Part shown: positions 1 to 6,812 of the stretch, piece by piece
How the letters are laid out: each line of letters opens with the position of its first letter
Position numbering within the stretch: the first letter of the stretch is position 1
DNA from: Halovivax sp.
Lineage (GTDB): Archaea; Halobacteriota; Halobacteria; Halobacteriales; Natrialbaceae
Assembly (NCBI GenBank): GCA_007119345.1
Contig: SKPV01000257.1
Coordinates: forward strand, 1 to 14,927
DNA: 14,927 nt
Reading direction: 5' to 3'
Notes under the pieces: generated by a model
The model's database searches: none
What the model was told of the DNA's origin: nothing
What the model saw: only the letters and a program-made list of their open reading frames with translations
Made by a program: the position numbers and the translations under genes

Positions 1-326
1 AAGGGGCGATCGTCGGCGTCAAGGTTCGGGCCGAACTGGCGGGCGTCGACCTCGCGGCGACCGCGCGGCGGATCGAGGCGGCGGGCGGCTCGTTCGTCCA
101 CGTTGACGCGATGGACTCGGAATCGGTCGTCGCGGACGTCGCCGACGCGACAGACCTCTTCGTGATCGCTAACAACGGCGTGCGCGACGATGCGACGGTC
201 GCCGAGTACGTCGACTACGGCGCGGACGCCGTGAGCGTCGGACGAGCGAGCGACGATCCGATCGTTCGGCGCCGTGTCGCGACGGCGGTCGGAGAGCGAT
301 TACCGACTGGGGCGCCGACGCCCTGA
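1..326 (+). CDS. C-terminal part of a dihydrouridine-synthase-like TIM-barrel protein (MJ0144-like)
   Basis: The gene enters from the left edge; the reading frame is open from position 3 and about 107 codons are visible before TGA. The fragment shows the second half of a flavin-type TIM barrel: a VGVKVRAEL strand, an HVDAM motif, a FVIANNGVRD strand-turn, and GADAVSVGRAS near the end, the usual phosphate-loop region. The IANNGV and GAD-VSV-RA pattern resembles archaeal nifR3/dihydrouridine-synthase-like proteins of the MJ0144 type rather than true tRNA-dihydrouridine synthases. This assignment rests on motif memory only. The next gene, 78 bp downstream on the same strand, is CitG-like and is followed by DUF447, which suggests a shared and uncharacterised cofactor-related pathway. 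The true start and N-terminus are outside the window. Confidence 0.65.
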   Translation, partial: GAIVGVKVRAELAGVDLAATARRIEAAGGSFVHVDAMDSESVVADVADATDLFVIANNGVRDDATVAEYVDYGADAVSVGRASDDPIVRRRVATAVGERLPTGAPTP

Positions 327-370
327 GTTCGCGCGCGGATCGACGGCTTCCGCCACGTCCCGCGGAGGCC

Positions 371-380
371 AACAGCTAAG
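371..380 (+). promoter_or_regulatory. Weak TATA-like element before the CitG-like gene
   Basis: AACAGCTAAG lies about 29 bp before the ATG at 405, the distance expected for a leaderless haloarchaeal transcript. The match to an archaeal TATA box is poor, so co-transcription from the upstream gene is equally possible. Confidence 0.3.
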
Positions 381-404
381 GAACGGACGCCGAGAGTGGT
401 GAGT

Positions 405-1256
405 ATGGATCACCCGGCGGATACCGCCCAGCTCGCGCTCCTGTGCGAGGTCGCCGGCACCCCCAAGCCGGGAAACGTCGATCGCGACCGGGACCTGGAG
501 GGCCTGCGCTTCGAGCACTTCCTCGCCGGCGCCGTCGGTGCGCGAGGCGGCCTCGAACTGGCCGCGAACGGGGCCGCCGTCGGAACGGCGTTCGAACGCG
601 CCGTCTCGGGAATGGCCCGCCAGCGCGGCGGCAACACGCAGTTCGGCGCACTCCTGTTGCTCGTCCCGCTCGTTCGCGCAGCCGCCGACGATCTCGATCG
701 GCCGGTCTGCGAGGCGGTCGTCGCCGACACGACGGTCGCCGACGCCGCGGCGTTCTACCGGGCGTTCGAGCACGTGGACGTCTTCGTCGGGGAGCCGCCG
801 ACCGGCGCGGATGCGCTCGACGTCCGTCGCGGCGCGGCGGCGGTCCCGGCCGTTCGGGACCGGGGGCTCACCCTCCGTGACGTGCTCGCGCTCGGGGCCG
901 ACGCGGACGACGTCGCGCGGGAGTGGACGACCGGTTTCGAGCGCTCGTTCGAGGCCGCGGAGCTGATCGCCGACGCGTCCGGGTCCGTCCTCGACCGGGC
1001 GGCGGCGGCGTACCTCCGGTTGCTGGCCGATCGTCCCGACACCCTCGTCGCGAAGCGACGGGGGATGGACGCCGCGCGGGAAGTGCAAGCCCGTGCGGCG
1101 TCGCTCGTCGAGGCGGACGCGTTCCGGGTGGATCGTGCGGCGGTGGCGACCTTCGCCGACGAACTGGTGGCCGACGGGATCAACCCCGGGACGACGGCCG
1201 ATCTCACCGCCGCCGGGCTGTTCATCGCCCTCGAGCGCCAAGCGGTGGACGTATGA
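405..1256 (+). CDS. Triphosphoribosyl-dephospho-CoA synthase (CitG/MdcB) family protein
   Basis: The protein has 283 residues. Family hallmarks are PKPGNVDR at residues 20-27 and RGGNTQFG at 74-81, both typical of the CitG/MdcB fold, which in bacteria makes the prosthetic-group precursor of citrate or malonate lyase from ATP and dephospho-CoA. No citrate-lyase or malonate-decarboxylase genes are visible here, and archaeal members are generally thought to do something else, so the bacterial reaction should not be assumed. ATG at 405 is chosen over GTG at 396 or 399 because the family homology begins just after it and a weak TATA-like element fits it. The gene ends in an ATGA overlap with the DUF447 gene, implying translational coupling and a joint function. 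Confidence 0.85.
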   Translation: MDHPADTAQLALLCEVAGTPKPGNVDRDRDLEGLRFEHFLAGAVGARGGLELAANGAAVGTAFERAVSGMARQRGGNTQFGALLLLVPLVRAAADDLDRPVCEAVVADTTVADAAAFYRAFEHVDVFVGEPPTGADALDVRRGAAAVPAVRDRGLTLRDVLALGADADDVAREWTTGFERSFEAAELIADASGSVLDRAAAAYLRLLADRPDTLVAKRRGMDAAREVQARAASLVEADAFRVDRAAVATFADELVADGINPGTTADLTAAGLFIALERQAVDV

Positions 1257-1888
1257 GCGGAGAGGACGGCGAACGCGACGACGCACCGGCCCCCGTCGAG
1301 TGGCCCGTCGAGCTCGCGGGCGTCACCGAGAGCCTCGTCGCGACCCTGGGGCCGAACGACCGCTGGAACGTCGCGCCCCTCGGGCTCTTCGCCGGCGATC
1401 CCGTGACCGCGACCACGTGGGGGAACACCCGGACCCGACGAAATTTCGCGCGCCGCGGGGGCGGATACGTGCAGTTCGCGCGCGATCCGGTCGACTTCGT
1501 CGACGCCGCCCTGTCGATCGTCGAACTGGACGATCCGATTCTCGACTCGGCGGACGCCTGGGTGCGAGTCGACGCGAGCAGCGTCGCCGAGGGGAGCGAG
1601 GACGGAACCTCGTGGGAACGCTGGGCGCTCCGCCCGGTCGAGGAGACGGTCCGGCGTGAGCGCGTGCCGACGATCGACCGCGGGTTCGCGGCCGTCGTGG
1701 AGGGAACGATCGCAGTTTCCCGCCTCGGGGTTCCCGGGTACGACGACCGGGACCTCCGGGATCGACTCGAGTGGTGCGCGTCGATCGTCGACCGGGCCGG
1801 CGGCCCACGCGAGCGAGAGGCGTTCGCGAGACTGTGCTCGCACGCGGAACTCGATCTCGCGGCTGCGCGCGAGAACGAATGGCTTTAG
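1253..1888 (+). CDS. DUF447 family flavin-binding protein
   Basis: This 211-residue acidic protein starts in an ATGA overlap with the CitG-like stop codon. The N-terminal half has the DUF447 pattern: an ESLVATLGP start, NVAPLG, a WGNTRTRRNF stretch and an FARDPVDFVDAAL segment. These correspond to the FMN-contacting split-barrel region known from structures of archaeal DUF447 proteins. The C-terminal part (EFARLC-like helices near residues 170-211) is helical and typical of the family. No enzymatic activity is established for the family. Coupling to the CitG-like gene and proximity to the TIM-barrel gene suggest one pathway, possibly flavin- or C1-cofactor-linked; that is inference. The stop codon lies inside the TATA-like element proposed for rps17e. 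Confidence 0.8.
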   Translation: MSGEDGERDDAPAPVEWPVELAGVTESLVATLGPNDRWNVAPLGLFAGDPVTATTWGNTRTRRNFARRGGGYVQFARDPVDFVDAALSIVELDDPILDSADAWVRVDASSVAEGSEDGTSWERWALRPVEETVRRERVPTIDRGFAAVVEGTIAVSRLGVPGYDDRDLRDRLEWCASIVDRAGGPREREAFARLCSHAELDLAAARENEWL

Positions 1889-1890
1889 GC
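1881..1890 (+). promoter_or_regulatory. TATA-like element for rps17e
   Basis: GGCTTTAGGC is centred about 28 bp before the S17e ATG at 1913 and contains the TAG stop of DUF447. The spacing fits a leaderless transcript, so rps17e probably has its own promoter within the end of the upstream gene. Confidence 0.4.
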
Positions 1891-1912
1891 GGCGCTCGGG
1901 AAATCCATTCGT

Positions 1913-2104
1913 ATGGCTATCAAGCCCGCCTACGTCAAGAAGACCGCCACGCTGCTCCTGGAGCGATACCCGAACGCGTTCACCGACGACTTCGAACAGA
2001 ACAAAGATAGCGTCCAGGAACTCACGAACATCGAATCCAAGAGCGTCCGGAATCGGGTCGCCGGCTACGTGACCCGGAAAAAGCGCGCAGCCGCGCCGGC
2101 CTGA
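1913..2104 (+). CDS. rps17e: 30S ribosomal protein S17e
   Basis: The 63-residue product has the full archaeal S17e sequence pattern: MAIKPAYVKKTA at the N-terminus, LLERYPNAFTDDFEQNK in the middle, and IESKSVRNRVAGYVTR towards the C-terminus. The length equals that usual for archaeal S17e, which lacks the extension found in eukaryotes. It is a component of the small ribosomal subunit. The gene is complete, with 24 bp between it and DUF447. The functional link to the CitG/DUF447 genes is unclear and the arrangement may be simple synteny. The basic tail (RKKRAAAPA) contrasts with the acidic neighbours, as expected for an rRNA-binding protein. Confidence 0.95.
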   Translation: MAIKPAYVKKTATLLLERYPNAFTDDFEQNKDSVQELTNIESKSVRNRVAGYVTRKKRAAAPA

Positions 2105-2134
2105 AACGGATTCTCGATCGGTGCCGACGACCGC

Positions 2135-2149
2135 CGAGCCGACGGCTCG
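2135..2149. other. Short inverted repeat downstream of rps17e
   Basis: CGAGCC-GAC-GGCTCG forms a 6-bp GC stem with a 3-nt loop, 31 bp past the S17e stop. There is no T-run after it, so a terminator role is only a possibility. A second imperfect stem (ACCGTC / GACGGT) lies at 2253-2270, just before the convergent membrane-protein gene. I see no gene in 2105-2277. Confidence 0.3.
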
Positions 2150-2277
2150 CCGGCGAACGAACGCTGCGGAGACGGTATGCGGACTCGAAGAGACGAGCGG
2201 TCGGGCGTCCGCGATTCCGAGGAGTCGGGGGACCACCGGTTTCGGCGGCTCGACCGTCGCCGTCGACGGTGCGCCGG

Positions 2278-2523
2278 TCAGTGCTCGCCTTCGGGCCAAT
2301 CGAAGTCCATCACGAGCGCGAGGACGACGGCGACGGTTCCGAGGGTGATCGAGAAGAACGCGACCAGCACCTGTTCGATGATGTAGCCGTGATCGAACAG
2401 GACGAAATACATCTGATAGAGAAACAGCAAGAGCAAGCCGATCCCCACGACGAGGACCAGCCAGTTGATCGGATTCCGTTCCTCCAGTGCGCTCCCGGTC
2501 GTGCGTGTCTTCGTTTCGGCCAT
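2278..2523 (-). CDS. Small two-helix membrane protein of unknown function
   Basis: This 81-residue protein has a short hydrophilic N-terminus (METKT-like, with NPINW at residues 17-21), a long hydrophobic segment at about 20-43, a short polar turn (DHGYIIEQ) and a second hydrophobic helix at about 49-71. It ends in an acidic tail, DFDWPEGEH. I do not recognise a named family. Coding character is supported by the membrane-protein composition, the clean ATG start and the acidic ends. It is convergent with rps17e and divergent from asd across a 334-bp gap. No signal peptide cleavage site is evident; both ends probably face the same side of the membrane. Confidence 0.75.
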   Translation of the reverse strand: MAETKTRTTGSALEERNPINWLVLVVGIGLLLLFLYQMYFVLFDHGYIIEQVLVAFFSITLGTVAVVLALVMDFDWPEGEH

Positions 2524-2857
2524 GGTTGCGTGTTCGGCGATCGGCGTTCGCGATCGGACGGCGTCGGTGATCGTTCGACGACGGTCCGCCGCTGGCTGCT
2601 TCCGACCCCGTTCGTTATCGGGTAGCTTTCGCTCGGATCGCTTAATCCCTTCTATCTACAGCCCCGAGAACTTCCGCCGGGCCGCGAACTCCCGCCCGAC
2701 TTTCGTCCTCTCGATACAGTTGCCCGGCTTTCGTCGTCTCGATACGAACGTCCAGCCGTCTTCTCGATACGCCTGTCCGACCCCACGACACCCTGCATAC
2801 GTCGGTGGGGACGCCGAAACCAAACCGTTTTCCTCGCCCGGTCCCTCGACTCCTCAA
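2524..2857. other. 334-bp intergenic region between divergent genes, with a repeated 9-bp motif
   Basis: No credible gene is present: the open frame that extends asd upstream encodes basic, Ser/Pro/Arg-rich sequence unlike the acidic proteins around it. The region must hold the promoters of the minus-strand membrane protein and of asd. A TATA-like CGCTTAATCC lies at 2640-2649. TCTCGATAC occurs three times on the plus strand within 62 bp (2709-2717, 2737-2745, 2762-2770), listed separately. Confidence 0.6.
2709..2770 (+). repeat. Three direct copies of TCTCGATAC upstream of asd
   Basis: The exact 9-mer occurs at 2709-2717, 2737-2745 and 2762-2770 with start-to-start spacings of 28 and 25 bp. 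The first two copies share a longer context (TTTCGTC-TCTCGATAC, with one base differing). The last copy ends about 87 bp before the asd ATG. This looks like a degenerate tandem duplication or an operator array. Confidence 0.55.
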
Positions 2858-3892
2858 ATGGTCGTACGCGTAGGCGTCCTGGGCGCAACCGGCGCCGTCG
2901 GACAGCGTCTCATCGAGCTGCTCGATCCGCACCCCGAATTCGAACTCGCTGCGCTCACCGCCAGCGAGTCGAGCGCGGGGAAAACGTACCGCGAGGCGGC
3001 GAAGTGGCGCGCGGAGTCGCCGATTCCCGCCGACGTCGCCGACGTGACCGTCACCGAGACCGATCCGGGGGCCGTGGCGAACGACGTCGACCTCCTGTTC
3101 TCGTCGCTGCCGTCGTCCGTCGGCGCCGCCGTCGAACCGGCGTTCTGCGAGGCGGGCTACGTCGTCTCCTCGAACTCGTCGAACGAACGGATGGCGCCCG
3201 ACGTCCCGCTGGTGATCCCGGAGGTGAACGCCGAACACGTCGACCTGCTCGAGGTCCAGCGCGACGAGCGCGGCTGGGACGGCGCCCTCGTGAAGAACCC
3301 GAACTGCTCGACGATCACGTTCGTCCCGACGCTGGCCGCGCTCGAGGCGTTCGGCATCGAGCGCGTTCACGTGGCCACGCTCCAGGCCGTCTCCGGCGCC
3401 GGATACGACGGCGTCACCTCCATGGAGATCATCGACAACGCGCTCCCGCACATCGGTGGGGAAGCGGAGAAGCTCGAGACCGAGTCGCGCAAACTCCTCG
3501 GGACCTTCGACGGCGCCACGCTCGACCACCACGACGTGGAGGTCGCGGCCTCCTGTAACCGGATTCCGACGCTCGACGGCCACCTCGAGAACGTCTGGGT
3601 CGAGACGGCGACGGACCTCGACGTCGAGCAGGCCAAGACCGCGATGGCGGAGTATCCGTCGATCGGCCTGCGCTCCTCGCCCGACCCGCTCATCGAGGTT
3701 TTCGACGAGCCCGATCGACCGCAGCCGCGCCTCGACCGCGACCTCGGTGACGGGATGGCCGTTTCAGCCGGCGGCTTCCGCGAGTCGAGATTCGGGCTCC
3801 AGTACAACTGTCTCGCCCACAACACCATCCGCGGCGCGGCGGGAGCCAGCGTCCTCAACGGCGAGTTGCTCGTCGAGAACGGCTACCTGTAA
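2858..3892 (+). CDS. asd: Aspartate-semialdehyde dehydrogenase
   Basis: The 344-residue enzyme would reduce 4-aspartyl phosphate to aspartate 4-semialdehyde with NADPH in the cytoplasm, the branch-point step to threonine, methionine, isoleucine and lysine. The Rossmann motif GATGAVG is at residues 9-15. The catalytic cysteine is C150 in VKNPNCST. The active-site histidine is probably H242 in NRIPTLDGH, with R235 nearby for substrate binding. The length and motif spelling fit the archaeal/fungal type of the enzyme. ATG at 2858 is chosen because the Rossmann strand starts three residues later and the sequence upstream is not protein-like. It is monocistronic by appearance, with the next gene 110 bp downstream having its own TATA box. 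Confidence 0.95.
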   Translation: MVVRVGVLGATGAVGQRLIELLDPHPEFELAALTASESSAGKTYREAAKWRAESPIPADVADVTVTETDPGAVANDVDLLFSSLPSSVGAAVEPAFCEAGYVVSSNSSNERMAPDVPLVIPEVNAEHVDLLEVQRDERGWDGALVKNPNCSTITFVPTLAALEAFGIERVHVATLQAVSGAGYDGVTSMEIIDNALPHIGGEAEKLETESRKLLGTFDGATLDHHDVEVAASCNRIPTLDGHLENVWVETATDLDVEQAKTAMAEYPSIGLRSSPDPLIEVFDEPDRPQPRLDRDLGDGMAVSAGGFRESRFGLQYNCLAHNTIRGAAGASVLNGELLVENGYL

Positions 3893-3970
3893 GGCCGGCG
3901 GTCGTTCGGATCCGCCGTGTGCGATCTCGCGCGTGATGATCGTCCACCGCGGTCGACGGACGTTCCGAAT

Positions 3971-3979
3971 CGCTTAATC
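3971..3979 (+). promoter_or_regulatory. TATA box for the hydroxyacyl-CoA dehydrogenase gene
   Basis: CGCTTAATC is centred about 28 bp before ATG 4003. The spacing supports a leaderless transcript starting at or near that ATG and argues against GTG 3988 as the start. Confidence 0.55.
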
Positions 3980-4002
3980 GACGGGGCGTGGCAGAGACCC
4001 GT

Positions 4003-4911
4003 ATGCAGATTGGCGTACTCGGCGCCGGCACGATGGGCCACGGCATCGCGCAGGTCGCGGCCCGGGCCGGACACGACGTCGCGATGCGGGACGTAGAACG
4101 GGATCGGGTCGAAGACGGGCTGGACGCGATCGAGACGAACCTCCAGGGCGGGGTCGAACGCGAGAAGTTGACGGCCGCGGAGATGGCCGAAACCATCGAC
4201 CGGATCGACGGGACGACCGACCTGGAAACGGCGGTCTCCGGCGCGGACCTCGTGATCGAGGCCGTACCGGAGGACCTCGAGTTGAAACGCGAGACGTTCG
4301 CGGAGGTCGAGACGCACGCGCCGGCCGACGCGATCCTCGCGTCCAACACGTCATCGCTCTCGCTGACGGCGATCGCCGGCGCGCTCGAGCGGCCGTCGCG
4401 CGCGATCGGGCTCCACTTCTTCAATCCCGTCCACCTGATGGACCTCGTCGAGATCGTCGTCCCGGAACAGGCGGACGAGGAGACCGTCGGCTTCGCCGAG
4501 GAGTTCGTCGCGGACCTCGGAAAGGAGCCGATCACGGTTCGCGATTCGGCGGGCTTTGCCTCCTCGCGACTCGGGGTTGCGCTCGGCGTCGAGGCGATCC
4601 GCATGCTCGAGGAGGGCGTCACCTCGCCGCGCGGCCTGGATCGTGCCATGACGGTGGGGTACAACCATCCAATGGGGCCGATCGAACTCACCGACGTGGT
4701 CGGCCTGGACGTGAGACTCGACATCCTGAAACACCTCCGCGACGAGCTGGGGGAGCGATACGCGCCGCCCCAGCTGCTCCGCCGGAAGGTGCGCGCGGGG
4801 AAACTCGGAAAGAAGACCGGCGAAGGATTCTACGTCTGGGAGGACGGCGAGATCGTCGGCGTGAGCGATTCGGTCGCGATCGCCGGCGGAGGTGTCGACG
4901 ATGACCGATGA
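4003..4911 (+). CDS. 3-hydroxyacyl-CoA dehydrogenase (single-domain type)
   Basis: The 302-residue protein would oxidise (S)-3-hydroxyacyl-CoA to 3-ketoacyl-CoA with NAD(P), or run the reverse reaction. The NAD-binding motif GAGTMGHGIA is at residues 7-16, IEAVPEDLELK at about 85-95, and SNTSSL at 114-119. The catalytic pair is H138 (GLHFFNPV) and E150, 12 residues apart as in characterised family members. The C-terminal half has the dimerisation domain (RDSAGF, NHPMGPIELTD, KTGEGFYVW). It is the short stand-alone form, not fused to an enoyl-CoA hydratase domain. It overlaps the following enoyl-CoA hydratase gene by 11 bp, so the two are almost certainly translated from one message. The substrate (butyryl-type or long chain) cannot be read from the sequence. 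Confidence 0.93.
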   Translation: MQIGVLGAGTMGHGIAQVAARAGHDVAMRDVERDRVEDGLDAIETNLQGGVEREKLTAAEMAETIDRIDGTTDLETAVSGADLVIEAVPEDLELKRETFAEVETHAPADAILASNTSSLSLTAIAGALERPSRAIGLHFFNPVHLMDLVEIVVPEQADEETVGFAEEFVADLGKEPITVRDSAGFASSRLGVALGVEAIRMLEEGVTSPRGLDRAMTVGYNHPMGPIELTDVVGLDVRLDILKHLRDELGERYAPPQLLRRKVRAGKLGKKTGEGFYVWEDGEIVGVSDSVAIAGGGVDDDR

Positions 4912-5728
4912 CGAGAAGGGAGAGGACGTACTCGACGCCGAGTTCGAGACGATCCGCGTGTCGATCGGCGAGCGCGTCGAGGGCGTGGCGACGGTGACGA
5001 TCGACCGCCCCGACGCCCGGAACGCGCTCGACGCGACCGTCAGGAATGAGCTCAAGCGGGCGCTCCCCGCCCTCGAGGCGGACGATCGGATCCGGGTCGT
5101 GGTTCTCACCGGATCGGACGAGGCGAAGGCGTTCGTCGCCGGAGCCGACGTCGCCGAGCTGCGCGAGCGGGACCTCGTCGAACAGCGCGAGAAGAGCAAG
5201 CGCCCGCGGGTCTACGAGATCGTCGACGACCTCGAGCTCCCGGTGATCGCGCGGGTCAACGGGCACGCTCTCGGCGGCGGCTGCGAGCTGGCGACCGCCT
5301 GCGACGTTCGCATCGCCGACGAGCGGGCCAAGCTCGGTCAACCCGAGATCACCCTCGGGCTCATACCCGGCGGCGGCGCGACCCAACGGCTGCCCCGGTT
5401 GATCGGCGAGGGCCAGGCGATGCGGCTGATCTGTTCCGGCGAACTGATCGACGCCGCGGAGGCCCACGAGATCGGCCTCGTCGAGGAGGTGTGCGCGCCG
5501 GACGAGCTCGACGACGCGGTCTACGACCTCGCTGCCTCGATGGCCGAGAACAGCCCGCTGGCCCTCGAGTACGCCAAGCGCGCCGTCCGGGCCAGCTCGC
5601 GGCTGCCGCTGGATCGGGGCATCGACTACGAGTCCGAGCTGTTCGTCCAGCTGTTCGCCACGGCGGACAAGAACGAGGGAATCGACGCGTTCTTCGAGGA
5701 CCGCGAACCCGAGTGGTGCGGTCGGTGA
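4901..5728 (+). CDS. Enoyl-CoA hydratase/isomerase (crotonase) family protein
   Basis: The 275-residue protein would hydrate trans-2-enoyl-CoA to 3-hydroxyacyl-CoA, the step before the dehydrogenase encoded upstream. The oxyanion-hole segments are KAFVAGADVAEL (about residues 76-87) and NGHALGGGCELA (120-131). Both acid/base glutamates are present, E129 (CELA) and E149 (GQPEI), 20 residues apart as in rat crotonase, so hydratase rather than only isomerase activity is likely. IPGGGATQRL (155-164) is also canonical. ATG 4901 is chosen; GTG 4892 is in frame but adds three residues with no homology. The start lies inside the upstream gene (11-bp overlap). The stop codon sits in the first copy of a 20-bp tandem duplication. 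Confidence 0.93.
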   Translation: MTDDEKGEDVLDAEFETIRVSIGERVEGVATVTIDRPDARNALDATVRNELKRALPALEADDRIRVVVLTGSDEAKAFVAGADVAELRERDLVEQREKSKRPRVYEIVDDLELPVIARVNGHALGGGCELATACDVRIADERAKLGQPEITLGLIPGGGATQRLPRLIGEGQAMRLICSGELIDAAEAHEIGLVEEVCAPDELDDAVYDLAASMAENSPLALEYAKRAVRASSRLPLDRGIDYESELFVQLFATADKNEGIDAFFEDREPEWCGR

Positions 5729-5748
5729 CCGAGTGGTGCGGTCGGGGG
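5709..5748 (+). repeat. 20-bp tandem duplication across the end of the enoyl-CoA hydratase gene
   Basis: CCGAGTGGTGCGGTCGG occurs at 5709-5725 and again at 5729-5745, a 20-bp unit of which 17 bases are identical. The TGA stop (5726-5728) is at the end of copy one; copy two has GGG in its place. This looks like a slippage duplication that left the reading frame intact because the stop lies in the first copy. Confidence 0.75.
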
Positions 5749-5762
5749 CTCGCGGTCGGTCC

Positions 5763-6761
5763 TTACTTCCCAGTGAGCGCGTCGCTCGCGGGCGCGAACG
5801 GGAGCGGCGTGCCGCGGTCGGCGTCCCTGGCGCGCTCGTAGAGCATCGCGGCCGCCGCGACGGTCTCGACGGCCGTGCCGCCGCTGTCGAAGATCGTCAG
5901 TTCGTCGTCCGCGGTCCGGCCGGGTTCGACGCCGGCGACCACCTCGCCGAGCTCCGCGTGGACGTGTGACTCGTCGATCGCGCCCGACTCGACCGCGGCG
6001 ATGAACGAGCCCGCGTCCCGTCGCACTCGCTCGCGGAGGTCGGGTACGTACGTCGCCCGCTCGACGGTCCGGACGTCCAGTTCGCGCTTTTCGGGGTGGT
6101 ACTGGCCCATCGCGGTCACGTGCGCGCCCGGTGCGAGGTGGGCGTCGTCGACCACGGGTTCCGCGGCCGACGTGGCCGTGATCACGACGTCCGCGTCCCG
6201 GACGGCCGCGTCACTCGATTCGACGGCCGAAACGTCGGCCGACAGGCTGTCGTCGAACTCCTCGGCGAACGCCTCGCGGTGATCGCGCGTCGGCGAGTAC
6301 ACGCGCACCGTCTCGAAATCCCTGACCGTCGCGGTCGCCCGCACCTGCCCCCTGGCCTGGGGACCGGAGCCGATCACGGCCAGCGTCGCCGCATCCCGTC
6401 GGGCGAGCGCGTCGACCGCCACGGCCCCGGCGGCGCCCGTCTTGAACGGGTTCATCGAGACGCCGTCCAGTAGCGCGAGCGGTTCGCCGGTTTCGGCGTC
6501 GAAGAGCGGGGTGAGAAACCACGCGTCCTCGCTCGCGAAGCCGGCCGCGTACGTGTACCCGCCCATCGCGCCGGTTTCGGGCAGGATCGCGCCGTAGCTG
6601 GTCAACATCCCCGTCGGGTCGCTCCGGCGAAACGTTTGGCGCGGCCTCGCCGGTGCACCCTCGCCGCGTTGCCGGTAGCCGTCGCGGACGGCGTCGACGT
6701 AGTCCGCGGGCGACGCCAGGTCCTCGAGGTCGTCGATCGAGCAGAACAGGCACTCGGCCAT
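5763..6761 (-). CDS. Ornithine cyclodeaminase / mu-crystallin family protein with altered active site
   Basis: The 332-residue protein has the family fold: an N-terminal substrate region, the dinucleotide-binding motif VIGSGPQARGQ at residues 129-139, ITATSAAEPVV (194-204), GAHVTAMGQYHPEKRELD (212-229) and FDSGGTAVETVAAAAMLYERA (291-311). Characterised relatives include ornithine cyclodeaminase, archaeal alanine dehydrogenase, ketimine reductase and enzymes for opine-like products. Two residues that normally bind the substrate carboxylate look changed: the Lys of the usual G-x-K turn appears as Y69 (GAMGGYTY), and the Arg of the R-T-A/G-A motif appears as K107 (FKTGAAG). D241 (YVPDLRER) may match the catalytic Asp. 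Substrate is therefore unknown, and NAD(P)-dependent reduction or deamination is inferred from family only. The convergent hydratase gene is 34 bp away. Confidence 0.85.
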   Translation of the reverse strand: MAECLFCSIDDLEDLASPADYVDAVRDGYRQRGEGAPARPRQTFRRSDPTGMLTSYGAILPETGAMGGYTYAAGFASEDAWFLTPLFDAETGEPLALLDGVSMNPFKTGAAGAVAVDALARRDAATLAVIGSGPQARGQVRATATVRDFETVRVYSPTRDHREAFAEEFDDSLSADVSAVESSDAAVRDADVVITATSAAEPVVDDAHLAPGAHVTAMGQYHPEKRELDVRTVERATYVPDLRERVRRDAGSFIAAVESGAIDESHVHAELGEVVAGVEPGRTADDELTIFDSGGTAVETVAAAAMLYERARDADRGTPLPFAPASDALTGK

Positions 6762-6783
6762 GTCGTCGCCGAGGGACCGCAGA

Positions 6784-6793
6784 GAGAAAACGA
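6784..6793 (-). promoter_or_regulatory. Possible TATA-like element for the cyclodeaminase-family gene
   Basis: On the minus strand, an A/T-rich CGTTTTCTCT-type stretch lies about 27 bp upstream of the ATG at 6761. It is the only AT-rich patch in the 51-bp gap to the upstream membrane gene. Read-through from that gene is also possible. Confidence 0.3.
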
Positions 6794-6812
6794 ATTCGGC
6801 GGTTCGCGTTCG

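Noticed and set aside
300..1286. Long open frame on the minus strand opposite the CitG-like gene
   Set aside because: Its product is Arg/Gly-rich with no family motifs. It arises from GC-rich codon bias opposite a real gene.
755..2299. 514-codon open frame on the minus strand
   Set aside because: It runs antisense through the CitG-like, DUF447 and S17e genes, which have clear family motifs, and its own composition is not haloarchaeal-protein-like.
2121..2386. Short plus-strand open frames after rps17e
   Set aside because: They overlap the convincing minus-strand membrane protein and have Arg-rich, non-acidic products.
2465..2857. N-terminal extension of asd from 2465
   Set aside because: The extra 131 residues are basic and Ser/Pro/Arg-rich, and the Rossmann strand begins right after ATG 2858.
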